Shown: piece by piece, positions 25,873 to 36,026 of the stretch | How positions within the stretch are numbered: position 1 is the stretch's first letter | How the letters are laid out: each line of letters starts with the position of its first letter | Source of the DNA: Streptomyces sp. NRRL WC-3742 | Lineage (GTDB): Bacteria; Actinomycetota; Actinomycetes; Streptomycetales; Streptomycetaceae | Assembly: GCF_000720635.1 (NCBI RefSeq) | Contig: NZ_JOCF01000048.1 | Location: forward strand, 1 to 64,000 | Direction of reading: 5' to 3' | Length of the DNA stretch: 64,000 nucleotides | Notes under the pieces: model-generated | Told to the model about the DNA's origin: nothing | Seen by the model: only the letters and a program-made list of their open reading frames with translations | Database searches by the model: none | Made by a program: the position numbers and the translations under genes

Positions 25873-27384
25873 ATGGCACCCAGCAACACCAGCAGCACAG
25901 ACGGCGGTTCCACCCCTGCGAGAATCCCCGGACCGGACGGACCAGCCGGGCCGAACGAACCGGACGGACCAGCCGGGCCTGACGGGCCTGACGGACCGGA
26001 CCGGACGGCCGGGATCCACCCCGTGGACGAGATGCTGCCCCCGGTGAAGCTGTTCACCACCGGTCTGCAGCACGTCGCCGCGATGTACGCGGGAGTCGTC
26101 GCACCCCCGCTGATCGTCGGCGCCGCGGTCGGGCTGTCGCCCGCCGACCTCGCCCTGCTCATATCGGCCAGCCTGTTCACCGCGGGACTGGCCACCCTGC
26201 TCCAGACCCTGGGCGTCTGGCGGATCGGCGCGCGACTGCCGTTCGTCAACGGCGTCTCCTTCGCCGGTGTGGCACCCATGGTCGCCATCGCACGCGGCAG
26301 CACCGATCACGACGGGGGCACGGGGAACGCCCTGCCGGTGATCTTCGGCGCCGTGATCGTCGCGGGGAGCCTGTGCTTCCTCGCGGCGCCGTACTTCTGC
26401 AAGCTCATCCGGTTCTTCCCCCCGGTCGTCCAGGGCACCGTGATCACCCTCATCGGGGTGTCCCTGCTGCCGGTGGCGGTCAACTGGGCGCGCGGCGGCT
26501 CCCCGTCCGCGCCCGGGTACGGCTCCATGCGGGCCATCGGCCTCGCCGCGCTCACCCTCACCGCGGTGGTGCTCTGCAACCGGCTGCTGCGCGGGTTCTG
26601 GCAGCAGCTGTCCCTGCTCGTGGGCCTGGCGGTCGGCACCCTGGCCGCCTTCCCGCTGGGCCTGGCCGACTTCGGCAGCGTGCGGGACGCCCAGGTCTTC
26701 GCGCTCCCCTCGCCCTTCCACTTCGGCGCCCCGCAGTTCGACGCGGCCGCGATCGCCTCGATGTGCATCGTCATGGTGGTCTCGATGACCGAGTCCACCG
26801 CCGACATGCTCGCCCTGGGCAGGATCGTCGACCGCGAGGCGGACGAATCCGTCCTCGCCGCCGGCCTGCGGGCCGACGGTCTGGCCACCGCGCTCAGCCC
26901 GGTCCTCAACGGCTTCGCGGCCAGCGCCTTCGCCCAGAACATCGGGCTGGTGGCGCTGACCCGGGTCCGCAGCCGTTTCGTCGTCGCGGCCGGCGGAGGC
27001 ATCCTGATCGTGCTCGGGCTCTTCCCGGTGCTCGGGTCGCTCGTCTCCGTGGTGCCGCAGCCCGTCCTGGGCGGCGCCGGGATCGTGCTCTTCGGCACGG
27101 TCGCGGCCAGCGGCATCCGCACCCTCGCGGAGGCCGGAATGGAGTCCGGAGGCAACACCATCCTGGTGTCGGTCTCGCTCGGCGTCGGCATCGTGCCGAT
27201 CGCCGCGCCGACCTTCTACGACGCCTTCCCGGAGGCCGTCCGCACCCTGATGCACTCGGGGATCTCGGCCGGCTGCGTGACGGCCGTCCTGCTCAACCTG
27301 CTCTTCCACCACGTCGGAGCCGCCCGCCGGACCAGATCCGGCCGGGCCTCCGGTTCGACGGTGCCGACGGCGACACCGTCCTGA
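25873..27384 (+). CDS. NCS2 xanthine/urate permease
   Basis: This 503-residue membrane transporter belongs to the xanthine/uric acid branch of the NCS2 family. It has about 14 hydrophobic segments, the family segment FAQNIGLVALTRVRSRFVV (about 355-373), and VSMTESTADMLALGRI, whose Glu is a substrate-binding position in UapA-like carriers. The soluble N-terminus (about 15-50) is a collagen-like GPDGPAGP repeat, encoded by short DNA repeats. GAGGGG precedes the ATG. The preceding gene is uricase and the next is a purine deaminase, so uptake of urate or xanthine is likely. Confidence 0.9.
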   Translation: MAPSNTSSTDGGSTPARIPGPDGPAGPNEPDGPAGPDGPDGPDRTAGIHPVDEMLPPVKLFTTGLQHVAAMYAGVVAPPLIVGAAVGLSPADLALLISASLFTAGLATLLQTLGVWRIGARLPFVNGVSFAGVAPMVAIARGSTDHDGGTGNALPVIFGAVIVAGSLCFLAAPYFCKLIRFFPPVVQGTVITLIGVSLLPVAVNWARGGSPSAPGYGSMRAIGLAALTLTAVVLCNRLLRGFWQQLSLLVGLAVGTLAAFPLGLADFGSVRDAQVFALPSPFHFGAPQFDAAAIASMCIVMVVSMTESTADMLALGRIVDREADESVLAAGLRADGLATALSPVLNGFAASAFAQNIGLVALTRVRSRFVVAAGGGILIVLGLFPVLGSLVSVVPQPVLGGAGIVLFGTVAASGIRTLAEAGMESGGNTILVSVSLGVGIVPIAAPTFYDAFPEAVRTLMHSGISAGCVTAVLLNLLFHHVGAARRTRSGRASGSTVPTATPS

Positions 27385-27482
27385 CCGGCCCGGGAGGGGC
27401 GCACGCCCCGGCACGCACCCCCGGTACGCGCCCCTCCCGGCCCCGCCCGCGCCTCGCGGGCCCGCCCCCAAGGAGTCACACC

Positions 27483-28868
27483 ATGTCCGTCCAGCCACCG
27501 CCCGCCGAGCAGCGGATCGTCATCGAGAACGCCGCCATCGCGACCGTCGACGCCCAGGACACCGAGTACGCCCGCGGGCACGTGGTGATCCTCGGCAACC
27601 GGATCGAGTCGGTCGGCGACGGCCCCGCGCCCGCCTGGCTGGACAACGTCGTGCGGCGCATCAACGCCGAGGGGCACCTCGTCACCCCCGGGCTGGTCAA
27701 CACCCACCACCACTTCTACCAGTGGATCACCCGCGGCCTCGCCCAGGACGCCATCCTCTTCGACTGGCTCGTCGCCCTGTACCCGACCTGGGCGCGCATC
27801 GACGAGCACCTCGTCCACGCCGCCGCCCAGGGCTCGGCCGCCGCCCTCCTCAAGTCGGGCTGCTCCACCGCCTCCGACCACCACTACGTGTTCCCGAAGG
27901 ACGGCGGGGACGTGCTCGGCGCCTCCGTCGAGGCCGTGCAGGAGCTGGGGCTGCGCTTCACGGCGCTGCGCGGCTCGATGGACCGCGGCCGCAAGGACGG
28001 CGGGCTGCCGCCGGACCACGCCGTCGAGGACCTCGACGCCATCCTGGCCGCCTCCGAGGCCGCCGTCGACCGCTACCACGACGCCGGCTTCGGCTCCATG
28101 CTGCACGTGGCGCTCGCGCCCTGCTCGCCGTTCTCCGTCTCCACCGAGCTGCTGCGCCAGTCCGCCGAGCTGGCCCGCCGCAAGGGCGTGCGGCTGCACA
28201 CCCACGGGTCGGAGACGGCCGAGGAGGAACGCTTCTGCAAGGAGCTGTTCGGGATGGGGCCGACCGACTACTTCGAGTCGGTGGGCTGGCTCGGCGAGGA
28301 CGTCTGGATGGCGCACTGCGTGCACATGAACGACTCCGACATCGCCAAGTTCGCCGAGACGGGGACGGGCGTGGCGCACTGCCCCTCCTCCAACGCCCGC
28401 CTCGGCGCCGGGATCGCGCGGGTGCCCGACATGCTGCGCGCCGGGGTGCCGGTCGGGCTCGGGGTGGACGGCACCGCCTCCAACGAGTCCGGCGAGCTGG
28501 GCACGGAGCTGCGCAACGCGCTGCTGATCAACCGGCTGCACGGCTCCCCCACCGCCCTCACCGGGCGCCAGGCGCTGCGGCTGGGCACCATGGGCGGCGC
28601 CCGGGTGCTCGGGCGGCAGCACGAGATCGGGTCGGTGGAGGCCGGAAAGCTCGCCGACCTGGCGCTGTGGAAGGTCGACGGGGTGATGCACTCCTCGATA
28701 GCCGACCCGGTCGCGGCGCTGACCTTCGGCGCGCTGCCGCCGCTGTCGGTGCTGTTCGTCAACGGCAACGCCGTGGTCGAGAAGGGCGTGCTGACCACCG
28801 TGGACGAGGACAGGATCGCCCTCGCCTGCGCCCGCGCCGCCAGGGAGCTGGCCGCCCGGCCGGTGTGA
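27483..28868 (+). CDS. 8-oxoguanine deaminase / guanine-type amidohydrolase
   Basis: This 461-residue amidohydrolase resembles 8-oxoguanine deaminases of the AtzA/TrzN group, which convert 8-oxoguanine or guanine-like purines to urate or xanthine. Metal ligands are in VNTHHHFYQW (about 75-84), LHTHGSETAEEE (about 238-249), and AHCVHMND (about 279-286), and the catalytic Asp is in GLGVDGTASNES. An AAGGAG lies close before the ATG. It is 98 bp after the permease and ends the plus-strand purine group. Guanine deaminase or hydroxyatrazine hydrolase are alternatives, but gene context favours a purine. Confidence 0.87.
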   Translation: MSVQPPPAEQRIVIENAAIATVDAQDTEYARGHVVILGNRIESVGDGPAPAWLDNVVRRINAEGHLVTPGLVNTHHHFYQWITRGLAQDAILFDWLVALYPTWARIDEHLVHAAAQGSAAALLKSGCSTASDHHYVFPKDGGDVLGASVEAVQELGLRFTALRGSMDRGRKDGGLPPDHAVEDLDAILAASEAAVDRYHDAGFGSMLHVALAPCSPFSVSTELLRQSAELARRKGVRLHTHGSETAEEERFCKELFGMGPTDYFESVGWLGEDVWMAHCVHMNDSDIAKFAETGTGVAHCPSSNARLGAGIARVPDMLRAGVPVGLGVDGTASNESGELGTELRNALLINRLHGSPTALTGRQALRLGTMGGARVLGRQHEIGSVEAGKLADLALWKVDGVMHSSIADPVAALTFGALPPLSVLFVNGNAVVEKGVLTTVDEDRIALACARAARELAARPV

Positions 28869-28942
28869 CACCCCGATGACTCCGGGGCGCCCAGGGACGG
28901 TGCGTGACCCGGACTCCGCCCGGCCGGCAGGTACGGACGGAG

Positions 28943-28979
28943 CACGGCCCCGAACCCACGGCGAGGGTTCGGGGCCGTG
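28943..28979. terminator. bidirectional 15-bp terminator hairpin
   Basis: CACGGCCCCGAACCC pairs perfectly with GGGTTCGGGGCCGTG around a seven-base loop. It lies between the convergent deaminase and malate synthase genes, 74 bp after the deaminase stop. Confidence 0.85.
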
Positions 28980-29008
28980 ATGCGGGTGGCGGGCGGGGGC
29001 AGCAGGTG

Positions 29009-29130
29009 ACGGACGACTAATGACGGATGACAGCGAACGGATGACAGCTGACAGGTTTCAGCGAACAGATGATGTTCGCTGACATCTGCCAACTGTCATC
29101 CGTTCGCTGAAACCTGTCAGCTGTTCGCCG
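29009..29130. repeat. inverted heptamer repeat array (site 2)
   Basis: About seventeen 7-bp units. The first half reads GACGGAC, GACTAAT, GACGGAT, GACAGCG, AACGGAT, GACAGCT, GACAGGT, TTCAGCG, AACAGAT; the second half is the reverse-complement type. Arms 29044-29072 and 29096-29124 pair over 29 bp with one mismatch around a 23-nt loop. The array starts 4 bp after the malate synthase stop on the minus strand. Confidence 0.9.
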
Positions 29131-29133
29131 TGC

Positions 29134-30753
<1,620 letters not shown>

Positions 30754-30868
30754 GAGCAGGACACTCCTAAGACGGTTGAGCCTGGCGAAGGGAGCTCCGG
30801 TGGGAACTTCCTCGGGGAACTTCCGCGATCGGAACCCGCCTGTCGGCGAGTCCGATTCTGTAAGGTGG

Positions 30869-30910
30869 ACACTAGTTTCCGCGATACAGAATTTCAACGG
30901 TTTGTTGAAG
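30869..30910 (-). promoter_or_regulatory. aceB promoter and shared AllR-type operator
   Basis: On the minus strand CTTCAACAAACCGTTGAA (30893-30910) overlaps the -35 TTGAAA (30892-30897), which is 17 bp from TAGTGT (30869-30874). On the plus strand TTGTTG (30902-30907) with TACTCC 16 bp further could serve the divergent regulator gene, so one operator could control both. Confidence 0.8.
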
Positions 30911-30953
30911 ATCGCCGGGACTCTACTCCGCCCCGACAGCGAAGGGAACTCCG

Positions 30954-31751
30954 GTGGCCCGTACCCCCGAATCAGCATCGACGACCGTCGCCGACCGCGC
31001 GAGTGGCGGCGTGCAGTCCGTCGAACGCGCCTTCCAGCTCCTGGAGGCGCTGGCGGACTCCGGCGGCGTGGCCACCCTCAGCGAGCTCTCCGGCAGCTCG
31101 GGCCTTCCCATGCCCACCATTCACCGGCTGGTCCGCACCCTTGTCCAGCAGGGCTACGTCCGCCAGGACACCGCCCGCCGCTACACCCTCGGCCCCCGGC
31201 TGATCCGCCTCGGCGAGACCGCCGGACGCCTGCTCGGCAGCTGGGCCCGCCCCTACCTCGCCGAGCTCATGGAGGCCACCGGCGAGACCGCCAACCTGGC
31301 GGTGCTGGAGGGCGGCGAGGTGGTGTACGTCGGGCAGGTGCAGTCGCGGCGCTCGATGCGGATGTTCACCGAGGTCGGGCGGCGGGTCCAGCCGCACTGC
31401 ACCGGCGTCGGCAAGGCGCTGCTCGCCCAGCTCCCCGAGGACGAGGCGCGCGCCGTCCTGGGCCCCAACCCCCTGCCCGCGCACACCCAGTACACCGTCA
31501 CCGACCCGCAGGAGCTGATGCGCCAGCTCGCCGAGGCCCGCGAGCGCGGCTACGTGGTCGACGACCAGGAGCAGGAGATCGGCGTGCGCTGCATCGCCCT
31601 CGCCGTCCCGGGAGCGCCGACGCCCACCGCGCTGTCCGTCTCCGGCCCCGAGGCCCGCATCCGGGCACTGGAGGAGCAGACCGGCGCGGCCTCGCTGGTG
31701 CCGGTGATGCACGGGATCGCCGGACGGCTCGGGCTGGTCCTGGCGCCCTGA
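30954..31751 (+). CDS. allR: IclR family regulator of allantoin/glyoxylate genes
   Basis: This 265-residue IclR protein has an N-terminal winged helix (about 20-80; VQSVERAFQLLEAL and LPMPTIHRLVRTLVQQGYV) and a C-terminal effector domain (about 90-260) with GKALLAQLP and GYVVDDQEQEIGVRCIA, close to E. coli and streptomycete AllR. GAAGGGAACTCC precedes the GTG. It is divergent from malate synthase with the palindrome between them. I infer that it represses allB, hyi, uraD, aceB and itself, and is released by a purine catabolite such as allantoate or glyoxylate; the effector is not visible in the sequence. Confidence 0.85.
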   Translation: MARTPESASTTVADRASGGVQSVERAFQLLEALADSGGVATLSELSGSSGLPMPTIHRLVRTLVQQGYVRQDTARRYTLGPRLIRLGETAGRLLGSWARPYLAELMEATGETANLAVLEGGEVVYVGQVQSRRSMRMFTEVGRRVQPHCTGVGKALLAQLPEDEARAVLGPNPLPAHTQYTVTDPQELMRQLAEARERGYVVDDQEQEIGVRCIALAVPGAPTPTALSVSGPEARIRALEEQTGAASLVPVMHGIAGRLGLVLAP

Positions 31752-31899
31752 GGATCTGACGCCGCGCAACCCCCCGTCCCCCGTTCGGGCGGACGGCGGG
31801 CGGGTTGCGCCCGGGCCCCGGCGGTGGCTGCGCCACCCTGGTGCGGACGCGGCCCGCGACGGTGCGGGCGGCCGCAGCGCGAGGGCAGGGTGAGCGGGC

Positions 31900-32466
31900 A
31901 TGGTGCGCGGACGAGCACGGAGCAGCATCGTCGTCGGCAGGAGCGTCGCGGCGGCCGCGGCGGCGGGCTGCGCGGCCGCCCTCCTGGCCTCGGGCCCGTC
32001 CTTCGCGCCGCCCGCGCCCGTCCTGGTGGCACGGGCCGCCCCCGCGCCCTCCCCCGCGACCTCCCCCTCCCACTCGAAGCTGGAGGTCGTCCGGATCGAC
32101 CCGGACCCGGCCCCGCCCGGCGGCACCACCACCGTGCACGCCTTCGTCGCCAACCGCGGCCCGGAGGCGACGGCCTCCCCCTTCACCGTCCTGGTCGCGC
32201 TGCCGCAGGGCGTCTCCCCGCAGGGCCCGTACTTCCCCGCCGACTGCGAGGTGCTGCGCCACGGCCGCCTGGTGCGCTGCGTCTTCGGGCCCGGACTGCC
32301 GCCGCTGCGCACCGCGACGGCGCTGGTGCCGGTGCGCCTGGACCCGGAGCTTCGCCCGGGCCGGCTCACCGGCGGCTGGGTCGCGGTGCGCAGCGCGGAC
32401 GACCCGGAGGGCGCGGGCGCCCGGCAGCCGTACGACCTCACGGTGGCCGAGCCGACTGCCGGGTGA
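31900..32466 (+). CDS. secreted DUF11/CARDB-like beta-sandwich protein
   Basis: This 188-residue protein has a signal peptide (RGRARSSIVVGRSVAAAAAAG, a hydrophobic Ala-rich core, cleavage near ARA-A at about 47) and a single domain of the DUF11/CARDB type, recognisable by LEVVRIDPDPAPPGGTTTVH and the FVANRGPEATASPFTVLVAL strand pattern. Two Cys (PADCEV and VRCVFG) may form a disulfide. Such domains mediate surface adhesion or assembly. It has no cell-wall sorting signal. It stands alone between allR and the convergent GH16 gene. Confidence 0.7.
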   Translation: MVRGRARSSIVVGRSVAAAAAAGCAAALLASGPSFAPPAPVLVARAAPAPSPATSPSHSKLEVVRIDPDPAPPGGTTTVHAFVANRGPEATASPFTVLVALPQGVSPQGPYFPADCEVLRHGRLVRCVFGPGLPPLRTATALVPVRLDPELRPGRLTGGWVAVRSADDPEGAGARQPYDLTVAEPTAG

Positions 32467-32520
32467 CGAATGCCGGGTGACGCCCTCCGGCTCCCCGCGT
32501 TCCTGTCGCCCGGACAGGGC

Positions 32521-33798
32521 CTAGCGGTAGACCCGGACGTAGTCCGCGGCCATGGTGATCGGGGTGTTCCCCTGCGGCGAGGGGTGGTACTTCCCGGCGG
32601 ACACCGACAGGTTGAGGATCAGGTACGCGGACCAGTTGGCGCCGACGCCCTTGCCGTCGGAGTGGACCTTGACGCCGTTGACGTACCAGTCCACGGAGTT
32701 GGCACCGTAGTGGGTGCCGATGGTGACCCACTGGTCCTTGGCGACGGTCTTGGGGTTGGTCCAGTACTCGGGGTTGCTCGGGTTGACGTGGTTGGTCAGC
32801 TCGAGCAGGTTCGGGTTGTCGGGGTGGTACTCGAAGGAGTCGATCTCCCCGTGCGCGCCGCTGTCGCCGTTCCAGGTCCACAGCGCCGGCCAGGCGCCGG
32901 TGCCGGCCGGGAGCTTGACCCGGGTCTCGGCGTAGTCGCCGGTCTTCACCTTGAAGCCCTGGCTGGAGTACTCGGTGGTGAGCAGGCCCGCGTCCCACGC
33001 CTGCTTGCCGTTCTCCAGGGTGTGGCTGCCGGGCGCGGCGGTGAAGGTGGCGACGCCGCCCGAGACGGCGACCTTGCTCTGGTCGATCCAGTCGAGCTTG
33101 TTGTCGTCCGGGTTGTGGGTCTTGTAGTGGTACGAGCTGCTCTGGTCGCCGGTCCAGCGGGAGCCGTACGCGATGGGGCCGTTGAACTCCTCGTCGAAGG
33201 CCATCGACTTGCCGGCGATCGGCGCGGCCTGCGGGTCCGGGGCCGGAGTGGGCGCCGGGGTGGGCGTCGGGGTGGGCGTCGGGCTCGGCTTCGGGGTGGG
33301 GCTCGGGGTCGGGCTCGGGGTGGGCGTCGCGGCGGTGGAGACCACGAGCTTCTGCGAGGCCAGGTTGTGCCAGGCGCCGGCCTGGTCCTGCCAGAAGCCG
33401 AACTGGGTGTACGTGCCGACGGGCAGGGTGCGGGCACCGCTGGTGAAGCTGGTGCCGCTGGGGCAGATCCGCACGTTGGAGGCGTTGCCGGGGAAGTCCA
33501 GGTTGGTGCCGGCGGCGTCGCGCACGCCCACGCCCACGGTCTTCGCGGTGAAGCAGGCCGAGGAGTGGAGGGTGAGCGAGGCCGTGGTGGCCTTGTTCGC
33601 GACCATGGCGGCCGGGGCCAGCCGGTCCTGGGTGACGGTCGGGGCGGTCGCGGCCTGGGCGCTGGTGGCGGCCGGGAGGCCGAGGAGGCCGGCGCCGCCG
33701 ATGGCGAGCGCGCCGGTGGCGGCGAGGGCGGCGTTGCGGCCGCGGTGGGAGGGGCGGGCGTGGCGCGGAGCGCGGCGGACCCGGGCAGGCTGAAGCAT
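32521..33798 (-). CDS. secreted family 16 glycoside hydrolase
   Basis: This 425-residue extracellular enzyme probably hydrolyses beta-1,3- or mixed-linkage glucan. It has a twin-basic, long signal peptide (residues 1-49), an N-terminal beta-domain with one Cys pair (about 52-155), a Pro-Thr-Ser linker (about 160-190), and a GH16 jellyroll (about 198-425). The active site is in HGEIDSFEYHPDN, where the first Glu is the nucleophile and the last Glu the acid/base. AGAGGA precedes the ATG. A cyclic-di-AMP riboswitch lies in the 5' leader, which ties expression to cell-wall or osmotic state. Confidence 0.9.
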   Translation of the reverse strand: MLQPARVRRAPRHARPSHRGRNAALAATGALAIGGAGLLGLPAATSAQAATAPTVTQDRLAPAAMVANKATTASLTLHSSACFTAKTVGVGVRDAAGTNLDFPGNASNVRICPSGTSFTSGARTLPVGTYTQFGFWQDQAGAWHNLASQKLVVSTAATPTPSPTPSPTPKPSPTPTPTPTPAPTPAPDPQAAPIAGKSMAFDEEFNGPIAYGSRWTGDQSSSYHYKTHNPDDNKLDWIDQSKVAVSGGVATFTAAPGSHTLENGKQAWDAGLLTTEYSSQGFKVKTGDYAETRVKLPAGTGAWPALWTWNGDSGAHGEIDSFEYHPDNPNLLELTNHVNPSNPEYWTNPKTVAKDQWVTIGTHYGANSVDWYVNGVKVHSDGKGVGANWSAYLILNLSVSAGKYHPSPQGNTPITMAADYVRVYR

Positions 33799-33811
33799 GG
33801 TGTGTGTCCTC

Positions 33812-33958
33812 TGCGACGCCTGCGAGGTGAGCTGTCGGGTTCGGGCTGAGGATGCCCGGCCGCCTGTGGGAGGCGGCTTCACCCCAAGCCGCGGCCGTGC
33901 GCGGGAGCGCAGGGCCGGGCACTGACCTTGGTTCCCCCGCTCCCGTCCACTGGTGTGC
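33812..33958 (-). ncRNA. ydaO-type cyclic-di-AMP riboswitch
   Basis: The minus-strand leader of the GH16 gene contains the conserved parts of the ydaO/yuaA riboswitch in order: GAGCGGGGGAACCA, then CTTGGGGTGAAGCCG, then GAACCCGACAGCT followed by CACCTCGCAGGCG. Complementary stems join these blocks (for example GCCCGGCC with GGCCGGGC). In streptomycetes this class sits upstream of secreted cell-wall hydrolases. The element ends about 13 bp before the start codon. Ligand binding is from family knowledge. Confidence 0.88.
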
Positions 33959-34318
33959 TCGACTGCCCGCCGTCGGGTGGACGGGACTCGGCGTCCCGGC
34001 GGCGGGGTCCGCAGGGGCGGACGACGGTTGCAGGCTAGGCAACTCGTCCGTAGGCGGACAACTCTCCGGGGCCCGTTGTCGCGCACCTCACAGTGGTGTC
34101 GATCAACGACGCTGCGTGGCGGGCGAGTTGATCACGCCGTCTGGGTGCGCCCGGGCCCCCGCGGACTCCGTACCGGAGAATGGCGCGGCCCGTATGGGCC
34201 CGGTCGGATAAATTGGAGGTCTGACCTCCTACGCACTGCACAAGAGCGCGTGGGAGGACCGGGGCCCACCAACCCGACGCCCTGCCCGCCCACCTCCCGA
34301 CCGAGGAGCCGCCTCACC
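33959..34318. other. divergent promoter region, GH16 / MoaF-like
   Basis: No gene is supported. The minus-strand promoter for the riboswitch should be near 33960-34010. On the plus side, GAGGAGCC precedes the MoaF-like ATG. AT-richer sequence with possible promoter bases occurs at 34205-34245. Open frames in the region lack start signals and family resemblance. Confidence 0.45.
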
Positions 34319-34648
34319 ATGACCACGACCCTGCCCGGCTTCGCCGGCCGCACCTACGTCTTCCGGGTCGACAACGGCGCGGCGTTCCGCAACACCTACT
34401 CGGCCGACGGCACGCGGCTGCGCTGGGAGGGCCTCGGCGAGTCGGCGGGCCAGTGGGAGGACGTGAGCCTGCACGTCGCCGAGGTCGCGCCGGAGATCTA
34501 CTTCGTGAGCTGGACGGAGCGCAGCGGGATCACCGTCAGCCATGTGATGGACCTGGCCAGGCTCACCGTGCGGGCGTTCTGGACCTTCGAGGGCGAGGGC
34601 GGCCGCGTCGGCCAGCTGCACACCGGGACCCTGGAGCCGGTGGGCTGA
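34319..34648 (+). CDS. MoaF-like lipocalin-fold protein
   Basis: This 109-residue protein resembles the MoaF C-terminal/MoaF-like domain, a small beta-barrel. It opens with AGRTYVFRVDNGAAFRNTY and has the alternating strands RLRWEGLGESAGQWEDV, EIYFVSWTERSGITVSHV and ARLTVRAFWTFEG. MoaF-type proteins are linked to monoamine or molybdenum genes, and related barrels act as phenolic acid decarboxylases, but no function is firm. GAGGAGCC precedes the ATG. It is a single gene closed by a strong hairpin. Confidence 0.75.
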   Translation: MTTTLPGFAGRTYVFRVDNGAAFRNTYSADGTRLRWEGLGESAGQWEDVSLHVAEVAPEIYFVSWTERSGITVSHVMDLARLTVRAFWTFEGEGGRVGQLHTGTLEPVG

Positions 34649-34673
34649 GCGCCCTCCCGTACGAAACGGCGGC

Positions 34674-34706
34674 GGGGCCCGGGACCGGTGTACGGTCCCG
34701 GGCCCC
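34674..34706. terminator. bidirectional 14-bp terminator hairpin
   Basis: GGGGCCCGGGACCG pairs perfectly with CGGTCCCGGGCCCC around GTGTA, 25 bp after the MoaF-like stop and 33 bp before the end of the convergent esterase gene. A run of four CTCAGG units follows at 34722-34745. Confidence 0.85.
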
Positions 34707-34739
34707 CGCGCTGCCGTCTGCCCAGGCTCAGGCTCAGGC

Positions 34740-35900
34740 TCAGGCGGTCACGGGCGCGGCCGGGCGGTCCGGGACCTTGAGGTGCTGGGAGAGCCACTCC
34801 AGCGAGGAGGGCAGCAGCGCGCTCCAGGTCTCGAAGTTGTGGCCGCCGTTCTCGAGCATGCTGTACGAGACCTTCATCGGGCTCCGCACGGCGTCGACGA
34901 ACGCCTCGGTCTCCTGCCGGTAGTTCCCGTCGCCCTTCTTGGTGCCCGCCAGCAGCACGGACACCTTCGGCTGCGGCAGGTTCCTGAGCCGCCACAGCAG
35001 GTTCGCCTCGTGCCGGCGCTGCTCGCTGCCGCCGAAGAGGTCCCCGGTGGTCGGGTCGTCGGTCGGGGCGTCGTAGTACGCGGAGAGGGCGACGGCGGTC
35101 GGGAAGACGTCCGGGTGGCGCATGGCCAGCTTGAGGGCGCAGTAGCCGCCGGTGGAGTTGCCCATGAACGCCCATGCCTGCGGGTCGGTGGAGACCCGGT
35201 AGCTGGCCTGGATCGCGGAGGGGACGTCCTTGGCGAAGTACGTGTCGGACTGCGCCCCGTTCGGGACGTCCTCGCACTCGGTGTCCTGCGGCAGGGCCGG
35301 CGAGGGGCGCACCAGGACCATGACGGTCGGCTGCATCCGCCCCTCCTGGAGGAGCTTGAGCGCCGCGCCCGGGTAGTTGAAGCGGGTGATCAGGTTCTCG
35401 GCGATCCCCGGGAAGCCGGTGCTGACGATCACGGCCGGGAACTGCTTGTCGGCGTACGCGGGCTGGAAGTACTGCGGCGGCAGGTAGACGTAGCCCTCGG
35501 TGGAGAGCCGGCTGCTCTTCCCGTCGATGCGGACCTTGCGGATCTCGCCGGACTGGGCGGGCTCGCGGCCCATCGCGCCGCCGCCCTTGACCGAGGCGGT
35601 GCCGATCGTGTCCACCACCAGGCGGCCGGAGGCGTCGGCCTTGTTGTGGATGACCACCGGGCCGGTCTCACCGGTGCCCAGCAGGTCGTCCCAACTGCTG
35701 TAGAACGCGAAGTAGTTGTTGGCCACCAGGCCGAGGGCGGCGAGCACGGTGAGCTGGGTGCCGAGCAGCGCCCCGATCCGGCCGAGCACCGCCTGCCAGC
35801 TCTTCCCCGCCAGCCTGGGCCACAGCCAGACCGTGCCGACCATCATCACGACGGCGATCAAAACGGTCAGTGCCAGCACCTTGTGGCTCGTCAGACCCAT
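34740..35900 (-). CDS. membrane-anchored esterase D/antigen 85-type hydrolase
   Basis: This 386-residue protein has two N-terminal membrane segments (about 8-28 and 42-66) followed by an extracytoplasmic alpha/beta hydrolase domain of the esterase-D/antigen 85 type (about 115-380). The nucleophile is in AFMGNSTGGYCALKLA (GNSTG), the oxyanion region near VYLPPQYFQ, and the catalytic His in ENGGHNFETWSALLP. Related proteins act as mycolyl- or acyl-transferases or esterases at the cell surface. The last four residues lie in a CTCAGG repeat. It is a single minus-strand gene; substrate unknown. Confidence 0.82.
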   Translation of the reverse strand: MGLTSHKVLALTVLIAVVMMVGTVWLWPRLAGKSWQAVLGRIGALLGTQLTVLAALGLVANNYFAFYSSWDDLLGTGETGPVVIHNKADASGRLVVDTIGTASVKGGGAMGREPAQSGEIRKVRIDGKSSRLSTEGYVYLPPQYFQPAYADKQFPAVIVSTGFPGIAENLITRFNYPGAALKLLQEGRMQPTVMVLVRPSPALPQDTECEDVPNGAQSDTYFAKDVPSAIQASYRVSTDPQAWAFMGNSTGGYCALKLAMRHPDVFPTAVALSAYYDAPTDDPTTGDLFGGSEQRRHEANLLWRLRNLPQPKVSVLLAGTKKGDGNYRQETEAFVDAVRSPMKVSYSMLENGGHNFETWSALLPSSLEWLSQHLKVPDRPAAPVTA

Positions 35901-36026
35901 GTCCCACTTGCTCCCACGCCTCGTACCTCCGCGCCCCCGGGGCGGCGGACATCAGGGGAGGTCACCCCGGTTCCCCCGCCGGGGCGTGAGGTCCAACCCT
36001 AGCGTCACCTGGGAGAAAGCTGGATG

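Noticed and set aside
35940..36010. Second ydaO-like riboswitch upstream of the esterase
   Set aside because: The bases GGGGGAACC and GGGGTGA occur, but the CCGAACCCGACAGCT block and the long helices are missing, so it is probably a chance match.
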